DNA of 42,989 bases from an uncultured SAR116 cluster alpha proteobacterium. Lineage in GTDB: Bacteria > Pseudomonadota > Alphaproteobacteria > Puniceispirillales > Puniceispirillaceae. A program made the position numbers and the translations under genes. The notes beneath the pieces are model-generated. The model had not been told where the DNA came from. It searched no databases and saw only the letters and a list, made by a program, of their open reading frames with translations. This document shows positions 6,845 to 16,323 of this stretch, one piece after another; position 1 is the stretch's first letter, and each line of letters starts with the position of its first letter. The stretch covers positions 1-42,989 of the forward strand of contig CACCQD010000013.1 of assembly GCA_902547925.1 (NCBI GenBank), given 5' to 3'.

Positions 6845-8398
6845 GTGTTAAAGTTGAGACTTATTAAAGTAATAACACGATTTTCCCGAAACCTGAGTCT
6901 AGCTGCAATTCTATGCTCGGTTTCGATATTTGGAATAATCAATGTTGCTAAAAGTGCGGAATTGAATGTCAGGCTAGGAGAGGATTTTACGACCCTTGAT
7001 CCTGCTTTTTGGCAAAGTGGTGCAGACTTCACGATGATCAATGTTTTGTTCCCAAAACTAATTGAATTCAAGTCAGGATCAGATTGGGAATATGAACTCC
7101 AAGCTGCTGAGTCGATTGAACAGGTGGATGAGCTCACAATCAAGTTCAAGCTCAAACCGGGTTTGATGTGGACGGGGGATTACGGAGAAGTAACAACAGA
7201 AGACGTCAAGTACTCATACGAACGTTATATCGACCCTGAACTAGCATCACCGATCATTGGTGACTGGTTGCCGCTTAAACAAGTTGAAATTGTGGATAAA
7301 TATAGCGGCATCATTCACTTGAAAGAACCTTTTGCACCAATCTGGTGGAGCACATTGCCTTACACTAGTGGAGCAATCGTATCCAAAAAAGCAACTGAGA
7401 AAGCCGGTGGAAAATTCACAACTGATCCCGGCGCAACAGCTGGGGCTTACAAAATCGAAACATGGGTCCCTAGGGAAAAAATAGTGCTTATTCCACATGA
7501 TGGCTGGAACGGACCGAAAGCGGGTTTCGACAAGATTACAATTTTGCCAATTCAGGAGCCAAAATCTGCAGAAATTGCTTTTGAGGCCGGTGAAATTGAC
7601 ATCACCGAGATTTCAATCGGCTCTGTGCCTAATTTTAGGAAATCACTTCCTGCAGGCGGTGTTTTGGATGTTCGCCCCACTGCTGATTACACGTTTCTTG
7701 GCATAAACATTGCCAACGAGGATCTATCTGATGTCCGCGTTAGGCAGGCTATCAAGAAAGCGATAGATGTTGATGCTATTTTGGAAGGCGCATATTTCGG
7801 CGTTCCAGAGAAATCTACTGGGCTTGTGGCACCTGGACTGGTCGGTTACACCGGTGTTGCTCCTGACCCCAGAGATGTCGACGGGGCAAAAGCCTTGCTT
7901 GCAGAGGCTGGAGTAAGTGACCTAAACCTTGAGGTTGATGTTTTGAATACAGCAGAATTCATAACAGCTGCTCAGATCATTCAAGCCAACCTTGGTGAGA
8001 TTGGGATAAACCTGCAAATCAATCAATTGGACTCAGGAGCATTCTGGAATGTTGCTGCCGACAGAAAGGAAGCTCTTCAGCTTACCCTTAACAACTATAC
8101 CAGTCCACCAGACCCATCTTGGTCAACCCAATGGTTTCTTCGTGACCAGAAAGGGATTTGGAATTGGGTTTGGTTAGATAGCGAAAAGTTTGACAATTTG
8201 CATTTTGCAGCGTTGAAGGAAACGGACATGAAAAAGCGCGAGACGATGTATTACGACATGCAGAGGGTAATGGACGAATCCGGTGGCTTTCTGTTTATAA
8301 TGCATCCGCCCAGCGTGATCCTATATCGTGACAATATCAGGCCGGGACTTTATCCAAATGGTGGATTAAAATTGTCCGAATTCCAGCCAGCGAATTAA
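6845..8398 (+). CDS. ABC transporter substrate-binding protein, family 5 (dipeptide/oligopeptide type)
   Basis: This is the periplasmic binding component of a Dpp/Opp-type importer. I place the start at the GTG at 6845 because GGGAGG lies 6 nt upstream and the product then opens with a standard Sec signal (basic LKLRLIKVITRFSR, then LSLAAILCSVSIFGI, cleavage after AKSA). This gives 517 residues. Family 5 features include LNVRLGEDFTTLDPAF at the mature N-terminus, KFKLKPGLMWTGDYGEVTTEDVKYSYER (shown here by its key LKPGL and TTEDVKYS parts), FLGINI with VRVRQAIKKAID after it, and a C-terminal YYDMQRVMDE. It is the first gene of the operon and is followed by an intrinsic terminator, so it is likely made in excess of the membrane parts. 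The ligand cannot be read from sequence; peptide-like or amide compounds are likely given the downstream amidases. Confidence 0.9.
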   Translation: MLKLRLIKVITRFSRNLSLAAILCSVSIFGIINVAKSAELNVRLGEDFTTLDPAFWQSGADFTMINVLFPKLIEFKSGSDWEYELQAAESIEQVDELTIKFKLKPGLMWTGDYGEVTTEDVKYSYERYIDPELASPIIGDWLPLKQVEIVDKYSGIIHLKEPFAPIWWSTLPYTSGAIVSKKATEKAGGKFTTDPGATAGAYKIETWVPREKIVLIPHDGWNGPKAGFDKITILPIQEPKSAEIAFEAGEIDITEISIGSVPNFRKSLPAGGVLDVRPTADYTFLGINIANEDLSDVRVRQAIKKAIDVDAILEGAYFGVPEKSTGLVAPGLVGYTGVAPDPRDVDGAKALLAEAGVSDLNLEVDVLNTAEFITAAQIIQANLGEIGINLQINQLDSGAFWNVAADRKEALQLTLNNYTSPPDPSWSTQWFLRDQKGIWNWVWLDSEKFDNLHFAALKETDMKKRETMYYDMQRVMDESGGFLFIMHPPSVILYRDNIRPGLYPNGGLKLSEFQPAN

Positions 8399-8415
8399 TC
8401 AACTAAAAAAAATCA

Positions 8416-8441
8416 GGGTCGACGCAAGTCGGCCCTTTTTT
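8416..8441 (+). terminator. Intrinsic terminator between binding protein and permease genes
   Basis: GGGTCGAC (8416-8423), loop GCAA, GTCGGCCC (8428-8435), then six T (8436-8441). The 8-bp stem with one G-T pair is followed directly by the T-run. It lies 17 nt after the stop of the binding-protein gene. Partial termination here would set the common excess of binding protein over permease. Confidence 0.85.
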
Positions 8442-8529
8442 GCTGCGCCATTCAACATGCAAGCTCAAATTGGATCTCTTGATCCTTTAGCTCGAAATTT
8501 CTTGTGTCGATCAAAACTTCGAGAAACTC

Positions 8530-9474
8530 ATGATCATTTATACAATAAAAAGAGTTTTATTAGCGATGTTAATCGTCGCTTGTGCCGTCTCCACCATGTT
8601 TTTAATGATTCATGCAGTGCCTGGTGACCCAGCCAATGTCATGCTTGGGCCAAGAGCTACCCCGGAAATCAAAGAGGCATTAAGGGCGAGGTTACATCTT
8701 GATCAACCGTTGACTACGCAGCTTTTCTATTTTTTCAAGGGCCTTGTTTCGGGAAATTTTGGATTTGATCTGAGGTCAAATCGACCCGTTCTTGACATAG
8801 TGCTTGAGCAATTGCCCCACACCCTTATTCTTGTATCTTCAGCACTAATTGTATCAATATTAGGCGTCCCTGTCGGCTGCTATGCTGCGATACACAGGAA
8901 TGGCAAATTTGACAGAATTGTTGGTGCTATTTCTGTGTCAATCATTGCAATGCCAGCAATTGTTGTTGGCTTGTACATGCTTCTGTTCTTTTCTGTTGAG
9001 CTACGCCTTTTCCCTGTTATCGGGGCCGGAGACAGTCAAGATTGGCTAGATTATTTATGGCATCTAACGCTGCCTGTCGTGACGATTGGCATTGCTTGGA
9101 TAGGGTATATTTCACGGCTTGTTCGTGCATCCATGATCGAAGTCTTAAGTCAAAATCATGTGCGAATGGCAAGAGCTTTCGGATTGCCCGAAGCGAGAGT
9201 GATGAGCAGATATGCACTTCGTATCGCTGTTCTTCCCTCAATTACAATGATGGGTGTGAGCGTTGCATTCATACTCTCCAGCACAGTGATAACAGAGATA
9301 ATATTCGCCCGCCCTGGGCTTGGTAGCTTGCTTTATGAGTCTGTGCTCAGCAGAAATTACCCTCTAGTAATGGGAACGGTTTTGGTGAGTACAATCTTCA
9401 TTGTTAGCGGCACGACGATAGCTGATTTGATCAATGCGGCGCTCGACCCGAGAGCATTGAAGGAAACTGAATAA
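8530..9474 (+). CDS. ABC transporter permease, DppB/OppB type
   Basis: A 314-residue inner-membrane protein with the typical DppB layout: an N-terminal helix (LAMLIVACAVSTMFLMIHAV) followed by PGDPANVMLG, a periplasmic loop, then five more helices, and the EAA loop near residues 195-225 (VRASMIEVLSQNHVRMARAFGL) that contacts the ATPase. The C-terminal ARPGLGSLLYESVLSRNYPLV is also standard. The start ATG follows GAGAAAC. The last base of the stop is the first base of the ATG of the next permease (TAATG), showing tight coupling. Together with that permease it forms the channel of the importer fed by the protein encoded at 6845-8398. Confidence 0.93.
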   Translation: MIIYTIKRVLLAMLIVACAVSTMFLMIHAVPGDPANVMLGPRATPEIKEALRARLHLDQPLTTQLFYFFKGLVSGNFGFDLRSNRPVLDIVLEQLPHTLILVSSALIVSILGVPVGCYAAIHRNGKFDRIVGAISVSIIAMPAIVVGLYMLLFFSVELRLFPVIGAGDSQDWLDYLWHLTLPVVTIGIAWIGYISRLVRASMIEVLSQNHVRMARAFGLPEARVMSRYALRIAVLPSITMMGVSVAFILSSTVITEIIFARPGLGSLLYESVLSRNYPLVMGTVLVSTIFIVSGTTIADLINAALDPRALKETE

Positions 9475-10361
9475 TGTCTTTGGACCAGAAAAAGGAATTG
9501 CAGAATTTTTCAGATGAACTCTCGTCAAAGCTTATTTATCGACTCTTTAGAGATCCAATGGGCGTGGTTGGACTACTGATTGTAATCAGCTTCCTGATAA
9601 TCGCAATTTTCGCAGATTTTCTTGCGCCTTATGATCCGAGCAAAATTGATATTTTGAACAAACTTCAAGGCCCTAGTGCTGACCATTTATTTGGCACCGA
9701 TCAATTGGGGCGAGACACGTTATCAAGATTAATTTACGGCACACAAATAGCCTTGATGGTTGCAGGGGTATCAATTGGATTGGCTGTGATCATTGGTTCG
9801 ATTTTAGGTGCAATTGCCGGATATGGGCCCAACTGGATAGATTTCGTGATCATGTTGTTGTTTGACATGGTGCGATCATATCCGGTTATCATGTTCGCAC
9901 TTGCCGTTGTTGTGCTATTTGGTCCTAGTCTGTTCACAATTATGGCAATTATTGTTGCCACATCATTTCCCACTTACGGACGTCTGATGCGCACGCAGAC
10001 GCAAAGCCTGCGTCAAGCTGAATACATATTATCAGCACGGGCTCTTGGCATAGGGATGCCACGCATTCTTCTCAGGCACGTTCTACCCAACACTATCGGT
10101 CCGATTCTTATCGTGGCTAGCATGGATGTTCCGTTTGTCATAGCGCTTGAGGCCGGGTTGAGTTTTCTTGGCCTTGGTGTCAGGCCTCCCACACCAAGTT
10201 GGGGGAGTATCTTAAACGATGGATATACTTACATCAGGAACTCCAAGTGGATTTTGATTAGCGCAGGCATTCCTCTAATTCTCGTTACCATCGGATTCAC
10301 ATTCTTGGGCGAACAGCTTCGCGATTTCTTTGATCCTAAAATAGATCGGGGCTCGCGATGA
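9474..10361 (+). CDS. ABC transporter permease, DppC/OppC type
   Basis: A 295-residue protein with the DppC architecture: an N-terminal cytoplasmic tail, a first helix (VVGLLIVISFLIIAIFADF) followed by LAPYDP, the conserved HLFGTDQLGRDTLSRLIYG periplasmic segment, and the EAA loop (ILSARALGIGMPRILLRHVLPN). The final EAGLSFLGLGVRPPTPSWG and LGEQLRDFFDPK are family hallmarks. It begins on the last base of the DppB-type stop codon and ends in an ATGA overlap with the fused ATPase gene, so translation of the three membrane-complex genes is coupled. Partner of the permease at 8530-9474. Confidence 0.93.
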   Translation: MSLDQKKELQNFSDELSSKLIYRLFRDPMGVVGLLIVISFLIIAIFADFLAPYDPSKIDILNKLQGPSADHLFGTDQLGRDTLSRLIYGTQIALMVAGVSIGLAVIIGSILGAIAGYGPNWIDFVIMLLFDMVRSYPVIMFALAVVVLFGPSLFTIMAIIVATSFPTYGRLMRTQTQSLRQAEYILSARALGIGMPRILLRHVLPNTIGPILIVASMDVPFVIALEAGLSFLGLGVRPPTPSWGSILNDGYTYIRNSKWILISAGIPLILVTIGFTFLGEQLRDFFDPKIDRGSR

Positions 10362-12037
10362 AAGCGTCAATGTCACCTGTCATTAAGATCCGTGGACTTA
10401 CGATTGAGTTTAACGGAGTCCCCGCAGTAAAGTCAGTGGATTTGAACATTAGCAAGGGGCACATCGTTGGAATAGTTGGCGAGAGTGGCAGTGGTAAATC
10501 GACCCTTGCGTCTGCGTTGATCGGATTACTCCCAAATTCGGCAAGGGTCACCAGTGGCAAAATTCTCTTTGATGATCAGGAAATCACTTCTGCGACACCG
10601 GACGTTCTGAGAGAATTACGTGGGCAGCGCATATCAATGGTCTCACAGGATACGCTGAGTGCCTTGAACCCAGTGCTCACTATTGGTGAGCATCTGATAG
10701 ACATCCAATTTCGTGAAACCATCAGCTTGGTGGAAAAACGGCGACGCTCCATAGCAGCATTAGAGTCAGTGCATATGCCGGACCCCAAGGCGCGTATGTC
10801 AATGTATCCTCATGAATTGTCCGGAGGCCAGAAGCAGCGCGTTTCCATTGCGATGGCCGTCATGGTAAAGCCAGAAATTCTTATTGCTGACGAACCTACA
10901 ACCGGATTGGACGCAACTTTGGAAGTCGAGATCATTGCGTTGCTCAAGGAACTGCAGAGAAAGATAAGATGTGCCATGGTTTTTGTTACGCATCATCTGG
11001 GTGTGGTTGCCTCACTCTGTGATGATGTGGTGGTAATGCATCAAGGTAGCATCCAAGAAATGGGAGACGTTAGAAGTGTTTTTCTGACGCCAAAAAATGA
11101 CTACACGAAAAAACTCCTTAAGTGTGATCCAGCTCAAATAGAGGAAAAATGCCGACATTTACCAACGATGGAAGCACCCAACCAAAAAAGAGTTGAGGAC
11201 GAAGAAGCAAAGATCCAGCGCCTTGCCAGAGATCAAGCTCCAATTTTACAGATCAAGAACCTCACGGTGAAATTTCGCAAACCCTTGGGACTAACAACGT
11301 TGTTTCAAAAGGCTATCTCAAGAGAAATTAAGGCTGTGGATAATGTGTCGCTTGATCTTTTTAAGGGTGAAACCCTTGCAATTGTTGGGGAGAGTGGATC
11401 CGGTAAAACAACGTTAATTCGCTCGATAGTAAGGTTGGTTTCTTGCCACACAGGCACAATTAGCTTTTTCGGCAAATCAATACTCGATCAAAGCCGAAAT
11501 GACTTGGAGTCTGCCCGAAACGAAATTGCTCTCATTTTTCAAGACCCCATCGGGAGTCTAAGCCCGAGAATGACGGTTGAAAAAATAATTAAAGAAGCGC
11601 TTAGCAGTGAATTGGGTAATTCCGATGATCAGGTTCAAGAGGTTCAAAATCTTCTCTCCCTGGTTGGACTTCCCGCGAAATTTTCCTGTCGATATCCCCA
11701 TGAACTATCTGGCGGTCAAGCACGGCGGGTCTGCGTGGCCAGGGCGTTAGCTCAAAAACCGAAATTGTTAATTGCCGATGAACCAACTGCGGGGTTGGAC
11801 GTGTCCATTCAAGGCGAAATCCTGAACCTTTTGGCTGAAATTCAGGACAAGCTTCAATTACCAATTTTGATTGTCACTCATAATCTCAACGTTGTTCGGC
11901 ATATAAGTGACAGAATGGTAATAATGTTGATGGGCGTGGTTGTCGAGGAGGGGGCTACAGAGGATATTTTTTCTAATCCGTCGCATGATTACACGCGGCG
12001 TTTGCTGCATTCGAACATTCACGCTTTGCCGGAATGA
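10358..12037 (+). CDS. Fused double ABC ATPase, DppD-DppF type
   Basis: One 559-residue polypeptide holds both ATPase domains of a peptide-type importer. The first half has Walker A GESGSGKST, signature LSGGQKQRVSIA, Walker B ILIADEPTTGLD and switch HH in VTHHLG. The second half has GESGSGKTTL, LSGGQARRVCVARAL, LLIADEPTAGLD and VTHNLN. A charged linker near residues 270-290 joins them, and each half ends with the DppD/F-type tail (DYTKKLL and DYTRRLL). Both active sites look intact. The gene overlaps the upstream permease by 4 nt (ATGA). Fused ATPases of this kind are common in alphaproteobacterial importers of glutathione-like and other amide nutrients, which fits the following amidases. Confidence 0.93.
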   Translation: MKASMSPVIKIRGLTIEFNGVPAVKSVDLNISKGHIVGIVGESGSGKSTLASALIGLLPNSARVTSGKILFDDQEITSATPDVLRELRGQRISMVSQDTLSALNPVLTIGEHLIDIQFRETISLVEKRRRSIAALESVHMPDPKARMSMYPHELSGGQKQRVSIAMAVMVKPEILIADEPTTGLDATLEVEIIALLKELQRKIRCAMVFVTHHLGVVASLCDDVVVMHQGSIQEMGDVRSVFLTPKNDYTKKLLKCDPAQIEEKCRHLPTMEAPNQKRVEDEEAKIQRLARDQAPILQIKNLTVKFRKPLGLTTLFQKAISREIKAVDNVSLDLFKGETLAIVGESGSGKTTLIRSIVRLVSCHTGTISFFGKSILDQSRNDLESARNEIALIFQDPIGSLSPRMTVEKIIKEALSSELGNSDDQVQEVQNLLSLVGLPAKFSCRYPHELSGGQARRVCVARALAQKPKLLIADEPTAGLDVSIQGEILNLLAEIQDKLQLPILIVTHNLNVVRHISDRMVIMLMGVVVEEGATEDIFSNPSHDYTRRLLHSNIHALPE

Positions 12038-12058
12038 TGAGAAAGGGCGGGACTAGAA

Positions 12059-13495
12059 ATGAATGACCTCCTATACATGTCAGCCACAGATGCTCTTGAG
12101 AAGTTTAGATCGCGCTCGCTATCACCTGTGGAACTTGTTGAATCAATAATAACGCGCTCTGAGAAAATACAGGATACGATTAACCCATTCGCTGACAGAT
12201 ATTTCGATGAGGCTCTCAACAATGCGAAAATAGCTGAGGCAAGATATAAAGATCCAGATGACAGGTTGGGGATTCTTGAGGGATTGCCACTGGTTGTTAA
12301 GGATAGCACCCCAATCAAGGGCCGACGTTCCACGAATGGTTCGCTTATCAACAAGGATCGCATGGATCAACGTACAAACCCGTCAATCGAAAGACTGTTG
12401 GCGAGTGGCGCGAATTTATTTGCCAGAACGACTTGTCCTGAGTTCTGCTGGCTTTTTACCTGCCATTCGCGCATGTGGGGTGTTACGCGCAACCCTTGGC
12501 GTTTAGATATTACGCCCGGCGGTTCATCAGGTGGATCGGCTGCAGCCTTAGCTGCTGGCGCAACAACAATTGCCACAGGCAGCGATAGCGCTGGCTCAAT
12601 AAGACAACCTGCGAGCCAATGTGGGGTTGTTGGCTATAAACCACCTTATGGGCGAATGCCTCTTTCTCCATCGAATTCTTTTGATCCGTTTGTTCAAATT
12701 GGTCCTATGGCAAGGACTGTGGCCGATGCGGCTTTAATGTCAAACGTGATGTCAGGGCCGCATTCCTTGGACCATACGGCCCTGAATGATAGCGTTATAA
12801 TTCCAAATCGCCTGCCGGGCATTACCGGCATGAACCTGGCCTTTTCTAGAAATCTTGGACATTTCCAACTCGCTGATGATGTTGAGCGAGAATTCATGCT
12901 ATCGATAGATGCTCTTCGGACAGCGGGCGCGAATGTGGAAGAATTATCACTGAGCGGGCTTGATGAGATAATTGGGTTGTCACATGGTGCTCAGGAGTTT
13001 GTTGCACATGAATTTCTTCAAGAAGCCATAGACAATCATCCAGATATCATCAGCGATTATGTTCCAGAGTTACTTGAAACAGCGTTGAGTTTCAATTCGT
13101 CAGATTTTCGCAAATCCACCTCACTTGCAGGTGAAATCTGGCAAAGCCATCTTGGGCCTTTGTTTCAAGAATATGAGGCGTTGCTCTGTCCAACTGTATC
13201 CTCACCCTTGGTGCCTGCAGAAAATTGGCAAAAACAAAAGATAACTATCAACGGTCACGCACTTACGGATACCGAAATGACCATGACGGGATTGTTTAAC
13301 CTTTACAGCAGATGTCCAGTTCTCTCGCTGCCCAGCGGGATGACAGACGACGCCTTGCCCTGCGGACTGCAGATCATTGGCCGCCCGTATGATGATGTTA
13401 CGGTATTTCAAATTGGAGCCGCTTTGGAAGAAATCCAGCCGTGGGCATCATCATCTGACAGTTGGCCCTCTCTGAGTTCAATGACAAACACATGA
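12059..13495 (+). CDS. Amidase-signature family hydrolase, first of a tandem pair
   Basis: A 478-residue cytoplasmic amidase-signature enzyme. The Ser-cisSer-Lys triad is visible: Lys81 in LVVKDST, the cis-Ser in PGGSSGGSAAAL (residues 153-163), and the nucleophile Ser180 in GSDSAGSIRQPAS. These enzymes hydrolyse the C-N bond of linear amides. It starts with ATG 21 nt after the ATPase gene, following a GGGCGGG stretch. It resembles the next gene along its full length, including the unusual opening DLLYMSATDALEKFRSRSLS against a near match there, so the two arose by tandem duplication. No signal peptide is seen, so it should act on imported substrate. It is not a GatA candidate: there is no gatB or gatC nearby and the N-terminus differs. 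Confidence 0.92.
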   Translation: MNDLLYMSATDALEKFRSRSLSPVELVESIITRSEKIQDTINPFADRYFDEALNNAKIAEARYKDPDDRLGILEGLPLVVKDSTPIKGRRSTNGSLINKDRMDQRTNPSIERLLASGANLFARTTCPEFCWLFTCHSRMWGVTRNPWRLDITPGGSSGGSAAALAAGATTIATGSDSAGSIRQPASQCGVVGYKPPYGRMPLSPSNSFDPFVQIGPMARTVADAALMSNVMSGPHSLDHTALNDSVIIPNRLPGITGMNLAFSRNLGHFQLADDVEREFMLSIDALRTAGANVEELSLSGLDEIIGLSHGAQEFVAHEFLQEAIDNHPDIISDYVPELLETALSFNSSDFRKSTSLAGEIWQSHLGPLFQEYEALLCPTVSSPLVPAENWQKQKITINGHALTDTEMTMTGLFNLYSRCPVLSLPSGMTDDALPCGLQIIGRPYDDVTVFQIGAALEEIQPWASSSDSWPSLSSMTNT

Positions 13496-13520
13496 AATTT
13501 AGCTATTGCGGAAAAATTTG

Positions 13521-14960
13521 ATGAATATTGATGATCTTTGCTACATGTCCGCTCACGAGGCTCTGGAGAGATTTCGAAATTTATCTCTGTCTCCAGTCGA
13601 GCTGCTTGAGGCTCTGATGGAAAGAGCGAATTTAATTTCCAATACGGTGAACCCATTTGCAGATTGTTATTTTGAAGAAGCTCGAGAAAGAGCAAAAAAG
13701 TCTGAGGTTATGTATGTACAACGAACCGCTCACATTGGTCCTCTCGAAGGTATCCCTCTTGCGGTTAAAGACCTTTGTGAAATAACTGGAAAACGAACAA
13801 CTGCGGGATCTCTAATAAATGCTCAAAACATCTGTGAGCAAACGTCCCCGCACGTGGAAAGGCTTATCGATGCAGGAGCAAACGTTTTTGCGAGGACGAC
13901 AATACCTGAATTTGCTTGGCTGTTTACCACACAATCTCGAATGTGGGGTGTTACCCATAACCCTTGGAAAATAGGTATATCTCCAGGTGGCTCTTCAGGT
14001 GGTTCCGCAGCCGCTCTTGGAGCAGGAGCTACGACAATCGCAACAGGCAGTGACAGCACGGGTTCAATCCGGCAACCGGCAAGTCAATGTGGTGTTGTGG
14101 GATACCAACCGCCCCATGGCCGCATTCCCAACATTGGCTCCAGTTCCTTTAATGGATACGCCAAATCGGGGCCGATGACACGAACAGTTAAAGATTGTGC
14201 AATCATGGCAAATGTGATGTCAGGCCATGACTACCGGGACCATAATTCTTTCATTGAGCCTGTTCAAATAGAACTTAATGATCAAAATTTAGCAGGCATG
14301 AAAATAGCGTTCTCGATGGATTTGGGCTGTTATGAAGTTTCAGAAGATGTTCAACTTGAGACTAATGACGCAGTCAGAGCATTACGCAAGGCTGGTGCCA
14401 AGGTCGAAGAAGTTTCTGTAACATGGGCAGCTGATCTTATCGATCTTGCGCTTGGCAATCAGGAGGTATTATTCGCAGCATTTTTAAATGAAACTGTCAA
14501 AGATCATAGAGATATTGTCAGTGATTTTGTGCCACAATTATGTCAAACTGCTAACAGCTACCCAGCCGAAATTTATCACCAATCCATTCTTACTGCGGGT
14601 AAGATCTGGTTAGAACATCTTGGTCCTCTTTTTCAACATTATGATGCTTTTGTAATGCCCACGACAACCTTCACAGACATTCCTGCAACTGGATGGCAAA
14701 AAGACACAGTAAATGTAAACGGCAAACAATATACAGATACTGACACTACCATGGCGGTTATTTGGAATATGTATAACCGATGCCCGGTGATGGCGCTTCC
14801 ATCAGGAAGAGCATCGAGTGGTGTCCCCACAGGCATTCAGATAATAGGTCGTCCGCATGATGATCAAACAGTGTTCCAGATTGCCAACGCCTTTGAAAAG
14901 GAGAAACCTTGGCTTGATTGTTTAGAGAGAAGGCCTGTTTTGACACCAAAACTTTTTTGA
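13521..14960 (+). CDS. Amidase-signature family hydrolase, second of a tandem pair
   Basis: Paralogue of the preceding amidase with intact triad: Lys83 in LAVKDLCEI, the cis-Ser in SPGGSSGGSAAALG (residues 154-167) and nucleophile Ser182 in GSDSTGSIRQPAS. I use the ATG at 13521, not an earlier in-frame start five codons upstream, because the product then opens MNIDDLCYMSAHEALE, which aligns with the first amidase. The product has 479 residues and no signal peptide. The two proteins differ most in their second halves, where substrate contacts lie, so they probably cleave related but different amides. It lies 25 nt after its neighbour and belongs to the same transcript. Confidence 0.92.
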   Translation: MNIDDLCYMSAHEALERFRNLSLSPVELLEALMERANLISNTVNPFADCYFEEARERAKKSEVMYVQRTAHIGPLEGIPLAVKDLCEITGKRTTAGSLINAQNICEQTSPHVERLIDAGANVFARTTIPEFAWLFTTQSRMWGVTHNPWKIGISPGGSSGGSAAALGAGATTIATGSDSTGSIRQPASQCGVVGYQPPHGRIPNIGSSSFNGYAKSGPMTRTVKDCAIMANVMSGHDYRDHNSFIEPVQIELNDQNLAGMKIAFSMDLGCYEVSEDVQLETNDAVRALRKAGAKVEEVSVTWAADLIDLALGNQEVLFAAFLNETVKDHRDIVSDFVPQLCQTANSYPAEIYHQSILTAGKIWLEHLGPLFQHYDAFVMPTTTFTDIPATGWQKDTVNVNGKQYTDTDTTMAVIWNMYNRCPVMALPSGRASSGVPTGIQIIGRPHDDQTVFQIANAFEKEKPWLDCLERRPVLTPKLF

Positions 14961-15026
14961 CGGATTTGGTCGCTTTGGTGGGGTCAGTAAACTCTTTGAG
15001 AGGCTAACGAATTTGAGTGCGGTGAA

Positions 15027-16169
15027 ATGGAAAATCATAACACGATAACCAATCCCGATTTGACGGTAGGTGAAAACAACAAACAGCGATGGAACCAGGC
15101 TAAGCATAGGCGACAAGGATTTCATAATGCCAACCATGTTTTTCGTCGTGCGTTGATGGTTAGGTCAAAAAATGTTTTGGTTCTTAGGCCTCAAGTCAGA
15201 GCCAGCATCCAAATTAGTGCCGATTTGCGAGAACTAATTAACCATCCTGCATTTTCGGCTCTGTGCTGTATCCGTGAAGATGAAATCGTGCTGGAGGAGT
15301 CAGCAGATGATTTTTCCACAAGGCGACCGCATTCTATTCAATCAATTTCAAAACTTCATGTTCACCTTATTATTGGTCGTTTGATTGAGCAGGGGGAATT
15401 ATGTTTAGACGCAAAAGTGAGGGATTACTTGCCGGACATTGGTAGCGGCTACGCAGAGGCGCCGATTCAGGCTCTTCTAGATATGGCGGTGATTAACGAT
15501 TTCTCTGAGGATTATTTTGATCCAAACTCTGATTGTTATACCGAAGAGATCGCTCTTGGTTGGCGCTTGCCACGTAACCAGGACTCTGATGAAACTACCC
15601 TCGAGGATTTCACAAACGGCATAACCGGCTACCAGAGTGGAGGCGCGGTGCCGGTTGCTCATTATAAATCTGCCAATACAGATGTGCTAACTCGAGTAAT
15701 TGCAAAAATCTCATCAAAAAGTCCGGCCCAGCACATCGAAGACATTGCTGACGCTGTTGGTTACGAGGGCGCTTTCTTCATTAGTCTGAGTCCCGAGGGT
15801 TGCCCGGCTTTTTCCGGTGGAGGCTGTCTTAGCGCACGCGATCTTGCGCGTTTTGGCTTAATTTTCACAAGACAGGGAAGAAATATAGCTGGCCAACCTT
15901 TTGCTAATAATGAATTTCTCTCAAAAACCATTTCCAGAGATGCGCCACAGCTGTCGGAGCCAAAAGGTTGGCTTAGATATTCAAATCATCTTATGACCGA
16001 TGGCCGTTTCGTCGGCCATGCAGGCTATGGTGGGCAATTTCTTTTGATCGACACCAAGAGAAAAACCTCGTTTTCTTTTTTAAGCGTGTTGGAAAATGAG
16101 GACGGTTATGATGATGCATATATGGGTAAAGTCGCGGTAACATTGAAAAACGTGCTGCAGCAATTTTGA
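15027..16169 (+). CDS. Class-C beta-lactamase-like serine hydrolase
   Basis: A 380-residue protein of the penicillin-binding-protein-like fold. The SxxK motif is Ser106-Ile-Ser-Lys109 in SIQSISKLHVH, followed by the family phrase LIEQGELCLDAKVRDYLPDI. The second motif region is HYKSANTDVLTRVI and the third is HAGYGGQF with the HxG pattern. Members hydrolyse esters, cyclic amides or D-amino-acid amides as often as beta-lactams. There is no signal peptide, and the first 45 residues are a polar extension, so a later start (for example ATG at 15156) is possible. It closes the operon and fits a cytoplasmic role on imported amide compounds. Closest named relatives would include esterase EstB and 6-aminohexanoate-dimer-hydrolase-like enzymes; that comparison is inference. 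Confidence 0.85.
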   Translation: MENHNTITNPDLTVGENNKQRWNQAKHRRQGFHNANHVFRRALMVRSKNVLVLRPQVRASIQISADLRELINHPAFSALCCIREDEIVLEESADDFSTRRPHSIQSISKLHVHLIIGRLIEQGELCLDAKVRDYLPDIGSGYAEAPIQALLDMAVINDFSEDYFDPNSDCYTEEIALGWRLPRNQDSDETTLEDFTNGITGYQSGGAVPVAHYKSANTDVLTRVIAKISSKSPAQHIEDIADAVGYEGAFFISLSPEGCPAFSGGGCLSARDLARFGLIFTRQGRNIAGQPFANNEFLSKTISRDAPQLSEPKGWLRYSNHLMTDGRFVGHAGYGGQFLLIDTKRKTSFSFLSVLENEDGYDDAYMGKVAVTLKNVLQQF

Positions 16170-16296
16170 TTTACTTCCGTATTCCACGACCCTCCCCATG
16201 ATAAGCAAGTCAGAAACTGCACAAATATTACCAATATTTCTCCATCAGCAATTTTTGGTGAAAACTCACCTGGTGTTAAAGGGATACTCATTTGCC

Positions 16297-16323
16297 AAAA
16301 AAGGGCCAGTAAAAGCCGGTCCT
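16297..16323 (-). terminator. Intrinsic terminator in repeat copy A (minus strand)
   Basis: On the minus strand AGGACCGG, loop CTTTTA, CTGGCCCT, then TTTTTT. The stem has one mismatch and one G-T pair. There is no T-run in the plus direction, so it does not serve the upstream plus-strand hydrolase operon. Confidence 0.6.
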
